Source of the DNA: CAZBUK01 sp964495085
Lineage (GTDB): Bacteria > Bacteroidota > Ignavibacteria > T3Sed10-11
DNA: 13,716 nucleotides
Direction: 5' to 3'
Assembly (NCBI GenBank): GCA_964495085.1
Contig: CAZBUK010000097.1
Coordinates: 1-13,716 of the forward strand
Shown: piece by piece, positions 1 to 5,506 of the stretch
Position numbering within the stretch: the stretch's first letter is position 1
How the letters are laid out: each line of letters opens with the position of its first letter
Program-made: the position numbers and the translations under genes
The notes under the pieces: generated by a model
What the model was told of the DNA's origin: nothing
Databases searched by the model: none
Seen by the model: only the letters and a program-made list of their open reading frames with translations

Positions 1-490
1 GATTCCCTATTGTCTCGATGTAGAGAGCTTTCGTCTTGTCGTCGATGAGCTTGGCGAAATCTTCCGGCGTGTCGCCGTCGACGAATTTCACGTTAATGCC
101 GAGGCGGGGGAACGTTACCTTGAACTGATTGTACGTTCCGCCGTAGAGGAGACTCGTGGAGACGATGTTCTCTCCCGCCTGCGCGATGGTGGTGATGGCG
201 ATCAGTTGCGCCGCCTGGCCGGATGAGGTTGCGAGCGCGGCGGCGCCACCCTCCAGCGCGGCGATCCGGTCCTCGAACACCGCGGTGGTCGGATTCATGA
301 TCCTCGTATATATATTGCCGAACTCCTTCAAGGCGAACAAACTTGCGGCGTGTTCCGAATTCTTGAAGTTATACGAGGTGGTCTGGTAGATCGGGACCGC
401 CCTCGAATTTGTCGTCGGATCCGGCTGCTGGCCGGCATGGAGCTGCAGCGTCTCGAACCGGTAATTCTTTTGTTTACCGTTGGTACTCAT
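1..490 (-). CDS. metY: O-acetylhomoserine sulfhydrylase (MetY), N-terminal part, cut by window edge
   Basis: Homocysteine synthase: a PLP enzyme that replaces the acetyl group of O-acetyl-L-homoserine with sulfide (or carrier-bound sulfur) in the cytoplasm, the last step before methionine synthase. The visible 163 residues begin MSTNGKQKNYRFETLQLHAG and show the MetY-type N-terminus: the PTTNSRAVPIYQTTSY segment, the YTRIMNPTT motif that contacts PLP phosphate of the neighbouring subunit, the SSGQAA loop and LLYGGTYNQF. The catalytic lysine lies beyond the window. The start at 490 is fixed by a GGGAGGA Shine-Dalgarno 5 bases upstream, which sits inside the end of the CoA-binding gene (17-bp overlap), so translation is probably coupled. 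It is the last visible gene of the SAM-riboswitch operon. Distinguished from MetB/MetC by the N-terminal motifs; confidence is high. Confidence 0.93.
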   Translation of the reverse strand, partial: MSTNGKQKNYRFETLQLHAGQQPDPTTNSRAVPIYQTTSYNFKNSEHAASLFALKEFGNIYTRIMNPTTAVFEDRIAALEGGAAALATSSGQAAQLIAITTIAQAGENIVSTSLLYGGTYNQFKVTFPRLGINVKFVDGDTPEDFAKLIDDKTKALYIETIGN

Positions 491-1001
491 ATGTTTCCTC
501 CCTGGTGTTGTGTTTATTGTACGTTTGATCGACTGATGTTCTTATGAGAAACTGGTGATCGACTTTCATGCAGCGGTTCTGAATGAACGATTTTCCCTCG
601 TGTTCGACGCGCCGCTTCTCGTCGGAGTGGAGACCCGTGCCGAGCTGCAGCCAGACGACCGGCGCATCGGTCGCGAGCGCTTCATCGACGGCGCAGGGTA
701 TGTCCGAGGGCTTTCGGAATATATCGATTACGTCGATCCGATGCGGCACGCTCTGCAGATCCGGATACGCCCGCTCGCCGAGAATTTCATCGGCGGTCGG
801 ATTTACGGGGATGATGCGGTACCCCGCGTACTGCAGGTACCTGCCCACGTAGTGGCTGTCTTTATGCCTGTTTTTCGAGATGCCGACAATCGCAATCGTC
901 TTCGCGGCGCCCAGAATCCGGCGGACCTTTTCGGCCTCTTCGACGAGCTCCGGGGTTGCGAGCATCTTTTTTTCGTACCATATTCGGAAAGTGGGTTCCA
1001 C
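474..1001 (-). CDS. CoA-binding-fold (YccU-like) protein, copy 1
   Basis: A 175-residue protein of the CoA_binding_2 family, a small Rossmann-fold domain related to the CoA-binding part of succinyl-CoA synthetase. Biochemical role unknown. Residues about 35-70 carry the first strand and glycine loop (TIAIVGISKN) and the typical GYRIIPVNP segment; the family's conserved C-terminal cysteine is Cys144 in NRCMKVDH. The GTG start at 1001 is preceded by AAGGA at good distance; an ATG at 965 (residue 13) is the alternative but has a poorer ribosome site. The last 15 or so residues (after QTYNKHN) are charged, look non-homologous and are encoded over the metY ribosome site. It lies between dsrE2-like and metY in the riboswitch operon and is paralogous to the gene at 2648-3064. 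Its position suggests a role in homocysteine synthesis; that is inference. Confidence 0.88.
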   Translation of the reverse strand: MEPTFRIWYEKKMLATPELVEEAEKVRRILGAAKTIAIVGISKNRHKDSHYVGRYLQYAGYRIIPVNPTADEILGERAYPDLQSVPHRIDVIDIFRKPSDIPCAVDEALATDAPVVWLQLGTGLHSDEKRRVEHEGKSFIQNRCMKVDHQFLIRTSVDQTYNKHNTREETYEYQR

Positions 1002-1095
1002 GTGTTATCCTTAACTCGGTTTAAAAAATAGTATAAAATTGAGAAATTCCGGCGTTGCGGGACGATGAATCGATTCCCGTCCGGGAAGCCGTCCA

Positions 1096-1650
1096 TCAGA
1101 CGAAGAGCGTTACCTCCGCGTCGGATGCGTAGTCGAGAAACCCGGCGGCTCCGGCGAACGTCGCTCCTTCGATTATATTCTCTTTTTTTACTCCCATCAC
1201 GCCGATGGTTGTGGTACATGCAAAAAAACGGACTCCGTTATCGAGAGCGTTCTGGAGAAGCGTTTCCGGTTCCGGAACGCGCGCACGTTTCATCCAGCGT
1301 TTCATCATCCACGTTGCGATGCGGGTCATACCCGGGAGCACACCGACGATCGTCGGAACCGGAACGGGCATCGCGGGATTGCCGACCGCGGCGACCTTCG
1401 AACCGCTCAGCTTTTTCCTGTCGAGAAGGTCGAGCCCGTAGAACGTACAGAACACCCCTACTTCCCATCCGAGCGCTGCGGCGGTTGACGCCAGGATGAG
1501 CGGGGGATAGGCCATATCGAGCGTTCCCTTTGATGCGACGATCGCAAGGCGTTTTCGCTTATTCGGTTTCCTGTTTTCAAGCGCCCGTTCGATCTTCTCC
1601 TCAATGATCGCATCGAGATCCGCTTCAGTTGCGGTGAATTGATTTAACAT
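1096..1650 (-). CDS. DsrE2-like (DsrE/DsrF superfamily) sulfur-transfer protein
   Basis: A 184-residue member of the DsrE/DsrF/DrsH superfamily, closest in layout to DsrE2 ('peroxiredoxin-family' DsrE-like proteins), which relay persulfide sulfur with TusA and rhodanese. After a charged N-terminal helix (EEKIERALENRKPNKRKR) come the strand LAIVASKGTLDMAYPPLILA, the VGVFCTFYGLDLL segment typical of DsrE2, and the conserved ACTTTIGVMG loop with the candidate sulfur-carrying Cys145; Cys68 is a second candidate. A moderately hydrophobic stretch at about 88-118 is where DsrE2 proteins often have membrane-associated helices. The ATG at 1650 is chosen over an upstream GTG at 1659 because AAGGAG ends 8 bases before it and overlaps the GTG. 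It follows tusA in the same operon, matching the tusA-dsrE2 pairing known from sulfur-oxidising bacteria. Family confident, exact partner inferred. Confidence 0.87.
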   Translation of the reverse strand: MLNQFTATEADLDAIIEEKIERALENRKPNKRKRLAIVASKGTLDMAYPPLILASTAAALGWEVGVFCTFYGLDLLDRKKLSGSKVAAVGNPAMPVPVPTIVGVLPGMTRIATWMMKRWMKRARVPEPETLLQNALDNGVRFFACTTTIGVMGVKKENIIEGATFAGAAGFLDYASDAEVTLFV

Positions 1651-1673
1651 AAAATTCACTCCTTGGAAAAGAG

Positions 1674-1775
1674 TTACACCCTTCGCCGGATATAGTATCT
1701 GTATAATCCGTTGTCCTCATTATGACACTTTCGGATCATGTATTTCGCCCCGGTTTTATCTCCTGGTAAAATAAG
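1674..1775 (-). pseudogene. in-frame duplicated 3' end of tusA
   Basis: Immediately after the tusA stop codon the same frame continues for 33 sense codons and then stops again. The last 14 residues of this extension, EDNGLYRYYIRRRV, repeat the tusA C-terminus EDNGLYRYYIRRRI. At DNA level 30 bases are identical (1689-1718 and 1791-1820, exactly 102 bp apart), and similarity continues about 17 bases further, into and past the stop codon, with mainly transition differences. Between the copies the frame reads LILPGDKTGAKYMIRKCHN, with no clear TusA match. There is no ribosome site for separate translation (an ATG at 1738 would give 21 residues). Probable explanations are the remnant of a tandem second tusA or a slippage duplication; stop-codon readthrough is possible but unsupported. 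Confidence 0.7.
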
Positions 1776-2021
1776 TTATATTCTTCGTCTGATATAGTAT
1801 CTGTATAATCCGTTGTCCTCTGTGGTTTCGAGCAGCTCATGCCCGTTGCTCTTCGCCCAGACCGGGATATCCCCTTTGGATCCTTCATCGGTGGCGATGA
1901 GCTCGAGCAATTCGCCGACCGGAATCTCTCTGATCGTCTGCTGCGCCTGGATCACCGGAACGGGGCAGAATGTATTCGAGACGTCCAATGTACGATAGAT
2001 AGTTAATCCTGCTGCCGACAT
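1776..2021 (-). CDS. TusA-family sulfur carrier protein
   Basis: An 81-residue TusA/SirA-like protein. Family members carry sulfur as a cysteine persulfide and hand it to acceptors through protein contacts in the cytoplasm. The hallmark CPxP motif is present as CPVP with Cys19, preceded by LDVSNTF and followed by an amphipathic helix (VIQAQQTIREIPVGE) and the family's LELIATDEGSKGDIPVWAKSNGHELL core; length is normal. The ATG at 2021 is chosen over a longer reading from 2060 because GGAGG lies 9 bases upstream and the family starts here. It is the first gene behind the SAM-I riboswitch and its terminator, and is followed by the dsrE2-like gene. With dsrE2 and metY downstream it is probably a sulfur donor for homocysteine synthesis rather than for tRNA thiolation. 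Its 3' end is duplicated downstream. Confidence 0.92.
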   Translation of the reverse strand: MSAAGLTIYRTLDVSNTFCPVPVIQAQQTIREIPVGELLELIATDEGSKGDIPVWAKSNGHELLETTEDNGLYRYYIRRRI

Positions 2022-2063
2022 ACGAACATTCCTCCAGTAAATGAATAAATAGTTGAACACAAA

Positions 2064-2101
2064 TAAAAAACCCTCTTCGGGAAAGCGTTCCGAAGAGGGT
2101 T
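2064..2101 (-). terminator. intrinsic terminator of the SAM riboswitch (expression platform)
   Basis: On the minus strand a 12-bp perfect stem (AACCCTCTTCGG with CCGAAGAGGGTT, 9-base loop) is followed by six T. The 5' arm can instead pair with the 3' strand of riboswitch helix P1 and bases just after it (GAAGACGGTT against AACCCTCTTC, one C-C mismatch), which is the expected antiterminator. Ligand binding stabilises P1, frees the terminator and stops transcription about 40 bases before tusA. Confidence 0.93.
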
Positions 2102-2116
2102 CATGATCTAAACCGT

Positions 2117-2244
2117 CTTCTCATCTTTCCCGTAATCCCGTTATGAACGGGGCGGGCAGGATTTAGCACCTTGACCCGCGCCAGCGGCGCGGCGGTTGCT
2201 AAGGCTTCACAGGGCCTGTTCCCTCTGCCTTTCTCGATGAGAAC
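2117..2244 (-). promoter_or_regulatory. SAM-I (S-box) riboswitch aptamer
   Basis: The minus strand carries the conserved S-box blocks in order: the P1 5' strand TTCTCATCGAGAAAGGC; the P2 block AGAGGGAACAGGCCCTGTGA; AGCCTTAGCAACC; a variable GC-rich P3 (GCCGCGCCGCTGGCGCGG); AAGGTGCTAAATCCTGCC; a short P4 (CCCCGTTCATAACGGGAT, shortened); and GGGAAAGATGAGAAG closing P1. Together with the adjacent terminator this is an OFF switch responding to S-adenosylmethionine. It controls tusA, dsrE2-like, the CoA-binding gene and metY. A weak TATTAA (2276-2281) could be a local -10 box but has no convincing -35. Confidence 0.96.
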
Positions 2245-2283
2245 TATGCGGTACGACGGCCATTGCCGCCGTCCGTTAATACT

Positions 2284-2318
2284 AAAAAGCCCTCACGAGT
2301 TATCGTGGAGGGCTTTTG
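2284..2318 (-). terminator. intrinsic terminator upstream of the SAM riboswitch
   Basis: The minus strand reads AAAAGCCCTCCACGA, loop TAAC, TCGTGAGGGCTTTTT: a 14-bp stem with one bulged C, followed by five T. The mirror orientation also has a T run, so it may work in both directions. It either ends transcripts from the CoA-binding gene at 2648-3064 or serves as an attenuator behind the leader ORF at 2351-2449. Its 5' arm GCCCTCC is perfectly complementary to GGAGGGC inside the leader (2360-2366). Confidence 0.85.
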
Positions 2319-2350
2319 TGCAAGTAGCGATTATATTTTGAGTGTTGTAC

Positions 2351-2449
2351 TTATGCAGCGCCCTCCGCCGGAGACTTGATACACATCTCCATAAGGCAGG
2401 GACACATGCAGATTAGTTTCGATCCGATATTTAAAGTTGTATTCGTCAT
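2351..2449 (-). CDS. candidate Cys/Met-rich leader peptide
   Basis: A 32-codon ORF that begins ATG ACG AAT and reads MTNTTLNIGSKLICMCPCLM then EMCIKSPAEGAA. It has 4 Cys and 4 Met; codons 14-23 hold all four Cys and three of the Met. It starts about 20 bases after the predicted transcription start of the promoter at 2476-2504 and stops about 34 bases before a strong intrinsic terminator. No convincing Shine-Dalgarno is visible, unlike most genes here. The Cys codons overlap CCCTGCC, which can pair with the GGCGGAGGG that would otherwise disrupt the terminator, the layout of a ribosome-mediated attenuator. A different frame over the same DNA is open too (ending YQVSGGGRCISTTLKI) but has no nearby start. 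The composition could be chance. Confidence 0.35.
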   Translation of the reverse strand: MTNTTLNIGSKLICMCPCLMEMCIKSPAEGAA

Positions 2450-2475
2450 ATGGCAGCTTATACTTTACTCTGGTA

Positions 2476-2504
2476 AAGATAGTCTTTTGTCCTAAACATG
2501 TCAA
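2476..2504 (-). promoter_or_regulatory. promoter, TTGACA-N17-TATCTT
   Basis: A perfect TTGACA (2499-2504) is separated by exactly 17 bases from TATCTT (2476-2481) on the minus strand, predicting a start near 2469. It lies in a stretch (2505-2647) between this site and the end of the upstream CoA-binding gene in which no gene is supported. The transcript would contain the leader ORF, the terminator at 2284-2318 and, on readthrough, the SAM riboswitch and the sulfur operon. It could alternatively drive a terminated small RNA of about 190 bases. Confidence 0.65.
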
Positions 2505-2647
2505 GGGGTATATACGCTTTTTTTCCTTTTTTTCGGTTGCCGGCAATCGTCCCGAGTAAGGATCATGCCTGCCGTCCGGACCGACCGCGTCACCGGAAAT
2601 ACGGGTTCTTTCATACCGGCGCGGCACAGCACCGGACGAGCGCTCTA

Positions 2648-3064
2648 TTATATAGGATCTCTCGCATAGAGACGGTGTGCAACGCTGATACAACCATCCT
2701 GATAGAGAAATTTCCCCGATTTTTCGATTTTCCGGGCGATTTCTTCGGAAACAGTGATACCGGTCTGGAGCCAGATCAGTTTTGCGTTCGTTGAAAGGGC
2801 ATCGTCGATCACGGGGGGTACATGTTCCGGTCTCCGGAAAACGTCTACAATATCGAACGTTTCCGGAATATCCTGCAGCCGCGGAAAACATCGCTCACCC
2901 ATAATTTCTTCGGCATTCGGATTGACCGGTATTATGCGATATCCCGCCTTCCTGAGGTACCGTGCGACACCGAAGCTGTCTTTTCCCGGATTTCTGGATA
3001 AGCCGACGATGGCGACTGTTTTGGCATTTTTCAGGATGCGGTAGATCTCTTCTTCGTTGCTCAA
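2648..3064 (-). CDS. CoA-binding-fold (YccU-like) protein, copy 2
   Basis: A 138-residue CoA_binding_2 protein of normal family length and a clear paralogue of the product at 474-1001. Residues 16-50 form the nucleotide-binding Rossmann start (TVAIVGLSRNPGKDS and GYRIIPVNP). The middle shows FDIVDVFRRPEHVP and IWLQTGI, and the conserved C-terminal cysteine is Cys125 in DGCISVAH. The start is TTG at 3064, supported by GGGAGG 7-8 bases upstream; no better ATG is near. It lies upstream of the SAM riboswitch, so it is outside the switch's direct control unless transcription reads through from here. It is divergent from the LuxR-type gene, with about 165 bp between starts. Function of the family is unknown; a link with sulfur or acyl-CoA chemistry is suggested only by context. 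Confidence 0.88.
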   Translation of the reverse strand: MSNEEEIYRILKNAKTVAIVGLSRNPGKDSFGVARYLRKAGYRIIPVNPNAEEIMGERCFPRLQDIPETFDIVDVFRRPEHVPPVIDDALSTNAKLIWLQTGITVSEEIARKIEKSGKFLYQDGCISVAHRLYARDPI

Positions 3065-3153
3065 ACGGATTCCTCCCGATTTATACTCCTCTCATAACAA
3101 TTTACCCCGGCCGGGAGTTCGAAAATTATCCGACCCGGGCGAGCAGCGTCGGC

Positions 3154-3182
3154 TTGAAGGATAGATTAAAGATTTCTATATT
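3154..3182 (+). promoter_or_regulatory. promoter of the LuxR-type gene, TTGAAG-N17-TATATT
   Basis: TTGAAG (3154-3159), a 17-base spacer and TATATT (3177-3182) give a predicted start near 3189, about 40 bases before the ATG of the LuxR-type regulator. Position and spacing fit a housekeeping sigma factor. Confidence 0.6.
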
Positions 3183-3228
3183 CAGATGGTTTTTAAATAA
3201 CATTGTTTTTTCACGGGATCTCCGGATT

Positions 3229-3651
3229 ATGAAACAGATTGTCATCGCGTTCGGGTTGATAAGTTTTTCGGTGATCGCCCTGTTGAGTATGCCGAAATAT
3301 TTTTATTTCTACGGCAGCGTGACGACCGAGATTATTATCGCGTTCATGGCAGTTGTCGCCTTCCTGCTCGGCATTTACATGACGAAGAATTCCTCCCCCC
3401 GCAGTATAACGGCCTCTCCCTCCGAAGGCTTCGTCGATCATGAGAAAATCAAAGAGCTCGGACTCAGCCGTCGGGAACTGGAGATTCTCTGCAATATCTC
3501 GGAAGGCCTTTCGAACCGGCAGATCGCAGACCGTCTGTTCGTATCCGAGAATACCGTAAAAAAACACGTCTCCAGCGTTCTCGTAAAACTCCATGCCGAG
3601 CGGAGAACCCAAGCGGTTAAAAACGCCCAAGCCCTCAATATCCTGCCCTGA
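3229..3651 (+). CDS. membrane-anchored LuxR-family transcriptional regulator
   Basis: A 140-residue protein with two predicted transmembrane helices (about residues 4-20 and 33-51), a short linker, and a C-terminal LuxR/GerE helix-turn-helix at about 77-135. Its motif is LSRRELEILCNISEGLSNRQ followed by IADRLFVSENTVKKHVSSV, with the usual KLHAERRTQAV end. It has no receiver or autoinducer domain, so the DNA-binding unit appears tethered to the inner membrane. Start: the ATG at 3229 begins directly before the first membrane helix; the ribosome site (GGGAT) is weak, and upstream sequence in frame is not protein-like. The DUF4199 gene follows 116 bp downstream on the same strand; this pairing is common in Bacteroidota, suggesting the membrane protein and regulator work together. 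Signal and targets are unknown. Confidence 0.9.
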   Translation: MKQIVIAFGLISFSVIALLSMPKYFYFYGSVTTEIIIAFMAVVAFLLGIYMTKNSSPRSITASPSEGFVDHEKIKELGLSRRELEILCNISEGLSNRQIADRLFVSENTVKKHVSSVLVKLHAERRTQAVKNAQALNILP

Positions 3652-3708
3652 TCGATAACCCTTTCGAGGTAAATTCTGCATAAGTTGCAAAAATGGTACG
3701 AAAGTGTA

Positions 3709-3737
3709 TTGAACTGCTCGATCCGCTTCTGTACATT
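3709..3737 (+). promoter_or_regulatory. possible promoter before the DUF4199 gene
   Basis: TTGAAC (3709-3714), 17 bases, then TACATT (3732-3737) predicts a start near 3744, just ahead of the GGAGG ribosome site of the DUF4199 gene. The -10 is imperfect, so the gene may be transcribed from the regulator's promoter, from here, or both. Confidence 0.35.
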
Positions 3738-3767
3738 TATGCTGCTCACAAACGGAGGATACTGCGT

Positions 3768-4274
3768 ATGAAAAACGTCGCTTTGAGGTATGGGGTTTAT
3801 TCCGGTCTCACGATGATGGTGATTTTCCTGCTATCCTGGACCCTGCTCGGTCATGACAATTACCGGGTCCAGGAGGTGATTGGGTACGCCGGCATAATAC
3901 TCGGATTGCTGTTTGTCTTCATCGGGATCAGGAGATACCGCGATAGTGTGAACGGAGGAAAGATATCCTTTCTGCAGGGACTCAAGATCGGACTTCTCAT
4001 CATCCTCATACCCGCACTGATGGTCGGTATTCTCGACATCCTCTATGTCGGGGTGTTCGACCCGGAGTTCATGGATAAATATTACGAATACATGGTCGAC
4101 GAGACAAAAAAGCAGAAATCGGGACAGGAACTTGAGGAGGCGGTCAAAACGCTCGAATCGCAGCGTGAAATGTTCTCGAGTCCGCTCGTGCTGGGAGTTG
4201 TCATGTTCTTCACCGTCTTTTTCATCGGCGTGATCGTTGTTGTCATCTCATCGCTGATGCTGCAAAGGCGGTAG
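3768..4274 (+). CDS. DUF4199 membrane protein
   Basis: A 168-residue integral membrane protein of the DUF4199 family, function unknown. Four predicted transmembrane helices lie at about 8-28, 36-54, 70-95 and 138-164. The family's RRYRDSVNGGKISFLQGLKIG segment links helices two and three, and a charged, probably coiled segment (about 100-135, with DETKKQKSGQELEEAVKTLE) lies before the last helix. Start: the ATG at 3768 follows ACGGAGGATACTGCGT, a strong ribosome site; upstream in-frame residues are not part of the family. It ends with LMLQRR, 16 bp before the convergent yceI-like gene. It is paired with the membrane-anchored LuxR-type regulator upstream and could act as its membrane partner (inference from adjacency only). 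Confidence 0.88.
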   Translation: MKNVALRYGVYSGLTMMVIFLLSWTLLGHDNYRVQEVIGYAGIILGLLFVFIGIRRYRDSVNGGKISFLQGLKIGLLIILIPALMVGILDILYVGVFDPEFMDKYYEYMVDETKKQKSGQELEEAVKTLESQREMFSSPLVLGVVMFFTVFFIGVIVVVISSLMLQRR

Positions 4275-4290
4275 CCAGCTCCCGCGCCAT

Positions 4291-4917
4291 CTATTTATCG
4301 ATATCATTCGTACGGCGGGCAACGAGGTGAATTCCGAGGCGAATTTCATCGGGCGCTCGGCCGACAAATCCCGCCACGCGCGGAGGGTCGATGCCGAAAT
4401 CGGAGTATGCGGCACCGAACGATCCGTCGATGATGAGCGCCCCATCTAACATCGCCATTGTGACGGGAACGGTAACATCCACGGCGATTCCTTTAACGGT
4501 CAGTTTTCCCGCGGCGATAAACGACGCTTCGGCTTCTCCGGACCGAAATTCAGTCAGACCGATGACATCTTCGAGTATGAATTCTATCGATGGGTGATTC
4601 TCCGCGTCGAGAATTTTCCGGACGTCGTTATCGCGCGTCCGGTTTCCGGTTTCGAATCCCCTTGCATCGATCTTCAGAACGACTTCGAAGGCGGAGCCGG
4701 CTCCGGATTCGGGCCACCGCACAGTTCCCGATAGTTCGCGATTCGTTCCGGTTATTGTGGGATTCGATACAAAGAGAAGCCGGATCGGCGCTTTGTAGTA
4801 CACGTACGATGCGGTGTCGATACTGAAGGTGTACGGTTCTCCGCATACGGCATTGCCGGCCGGGACGGTCAGGTATAGAGCCACGGCGAAGAACATATAT
4901 AGAGAGGGAAACCTCAT
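4291..4917 (-). CDS. YceI-family secreted protein
   Basis: A 208-residue exported protein. Residues 1-25 form a Sec signal peptide (short basic start, hydrophobic FFAVALYLTVPAG, cleavage near NAVCG); the Cys is not in a proper lipobox. Residues 28-203 match the YceI lipocalin-like barrel: the YTFSIDTASYVYYKA opening, FEVVLKIDARGFETGNRTRD with NDVRKILDAENHPSIEFI, and GKLTVKGIAVDVTVPV. YceI proteins bind long isoprenoid or amide lipids in the periplasm. The usual histidine of the opening motif (DxxHS) is replaced here (DTASY). The start codon has only a weak ribosome site. It follows the thioredoxin-fold gene by 49 bp on the same strand, so the two are probably co-transcribed. Family confident; ligand unknown. 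Confidence 0.9.
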   Translation of the reverse strand: MRFPSLYMFFAVALYLTVPAGNAVCGEPYTFSIDTASYVYYKAPIRLLFVSNPTITGTNRELSGTVRWPESGAGSAFEVVLKIDARGFETGNRTRDNDVRKILDAENHPSIEFILEDVIGLTEFRSGEAEASFIAAGKLTVKGIAVDVTVPVTMAMLDGALIIDGSFGAAYSDFGIDPPRVAGFVGRAPDEIRLGIHLVARRTNDIDK

Positions 4918-4966
4918 CCGCTTCTATCCGGGAATGCTTGGAATACGATGCGTTTTGGACAGGAAA

Positions 4967-5506
4967 TCAATATTTCCACTTAATCGTGCAACCGATGGCG
5001 TGCGCTTCGGGTTCCCCGACTTCCCGGCCATCCAGCAATGCATCGATGGCTTCCCGGAGATACCCTCTGGTTACCCGGTCGGGTTCGCGCCAGTTATCGT
5101 CGAATCTCCCATGATACCTGAGTTTGCGTTCCGCATCGAATAGAAAAAATTCCGGCGTATGCATCGCGCCGAACGCTTTTGCTGCGGATTGATCCTCGTC
5201 GCGAACGTAGGGGAAATTGAATTTTTTCTCAAGCGCCCGCTTTTTCATCTCCTCATAACCGTCCTCGGGATAATTCTTATCGTCATTCGAATTGATCGCT
5301 ACCACCGCCAGCCCCTTCGATTCATACGCCGCGGTAAGAGCAATCATCCTGTCTTCGTACGCCTTGACGTATGGACAATGGTTGCATGAGAAAACGACGA
5401 GGAGCAGCGGCGATTCGCTGAACGATTCGCTATCATATAGTTTCCCGTCGACACTTTTCAGCCGATCGAAGGAAGGCAGATCCGATCCAATGGTAATCGT
5501 GCTCAT
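4967..5506 (-). CDS. thioredoxin-fold protein (AhpC/TSA, PRX_like1 type)
   Basis: A 179-residue cytoplasmic thioredoxin-fold protein of the redoxin/AhpC-TSA group. Visible features are the N-terminal IGSDLPSFDRLKSVDGK segment and the signature FSCNHCPYVKAYEDR with Cys41 and Cys44 (a CxxC inside the family's CNHCPYV motif). Further on are VVAINSNDDKNYPEDGYEEM, a TPEFFLFDAERKLRYHGR strand-turn-strand segment with the cis-Pro loop, and the conserved C-terminal GCTIKWK with Cys173. Length is normal. The ATG at 5506 is preceded by AGGAAA at a suitable distance. No signal peptide, so it acts in the cytoplasm, probably as a thiol peroxidase or reductase; the exact substrate is not known for this family. 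It lies directly upstream of the yceI-like gene. Confidence 0.9.
   Translation of the reverse strand: MSTITIGSDLPSFDRLKSVDGKLYDSESFSESPLLLVVFSCNHCPYVKAYEDRMIALTAAYESKGLAVVAINSNDDKNYPEDGYEEMKKRALEKKFNFPYVRDEDQSAAKAFGAMHTPEFFLFDAERKLRYHGRFDDNWREPDRVTRGYLREAIDALLDGREVGEPEAHAIGCTIKWKY

Noticed and set aside
1718..1738. separate small gene MIRKCHNEDNG... after tusA
   Set aside because: The ATG at 1738 has its nearest purine-rich site about 20 bases away, too far; the sequence is better explained as the duplicated tusA tail.
2331..2891. 186-residue minus-strand ORF
   Set aside because: Most of it is an out-of-frame shadow of the CoA-binding gene. Only its last 50 or so codons lie free; they look protein-like (ending GGGRCISTTLKI) but have no start codon or ribosome site of their own.
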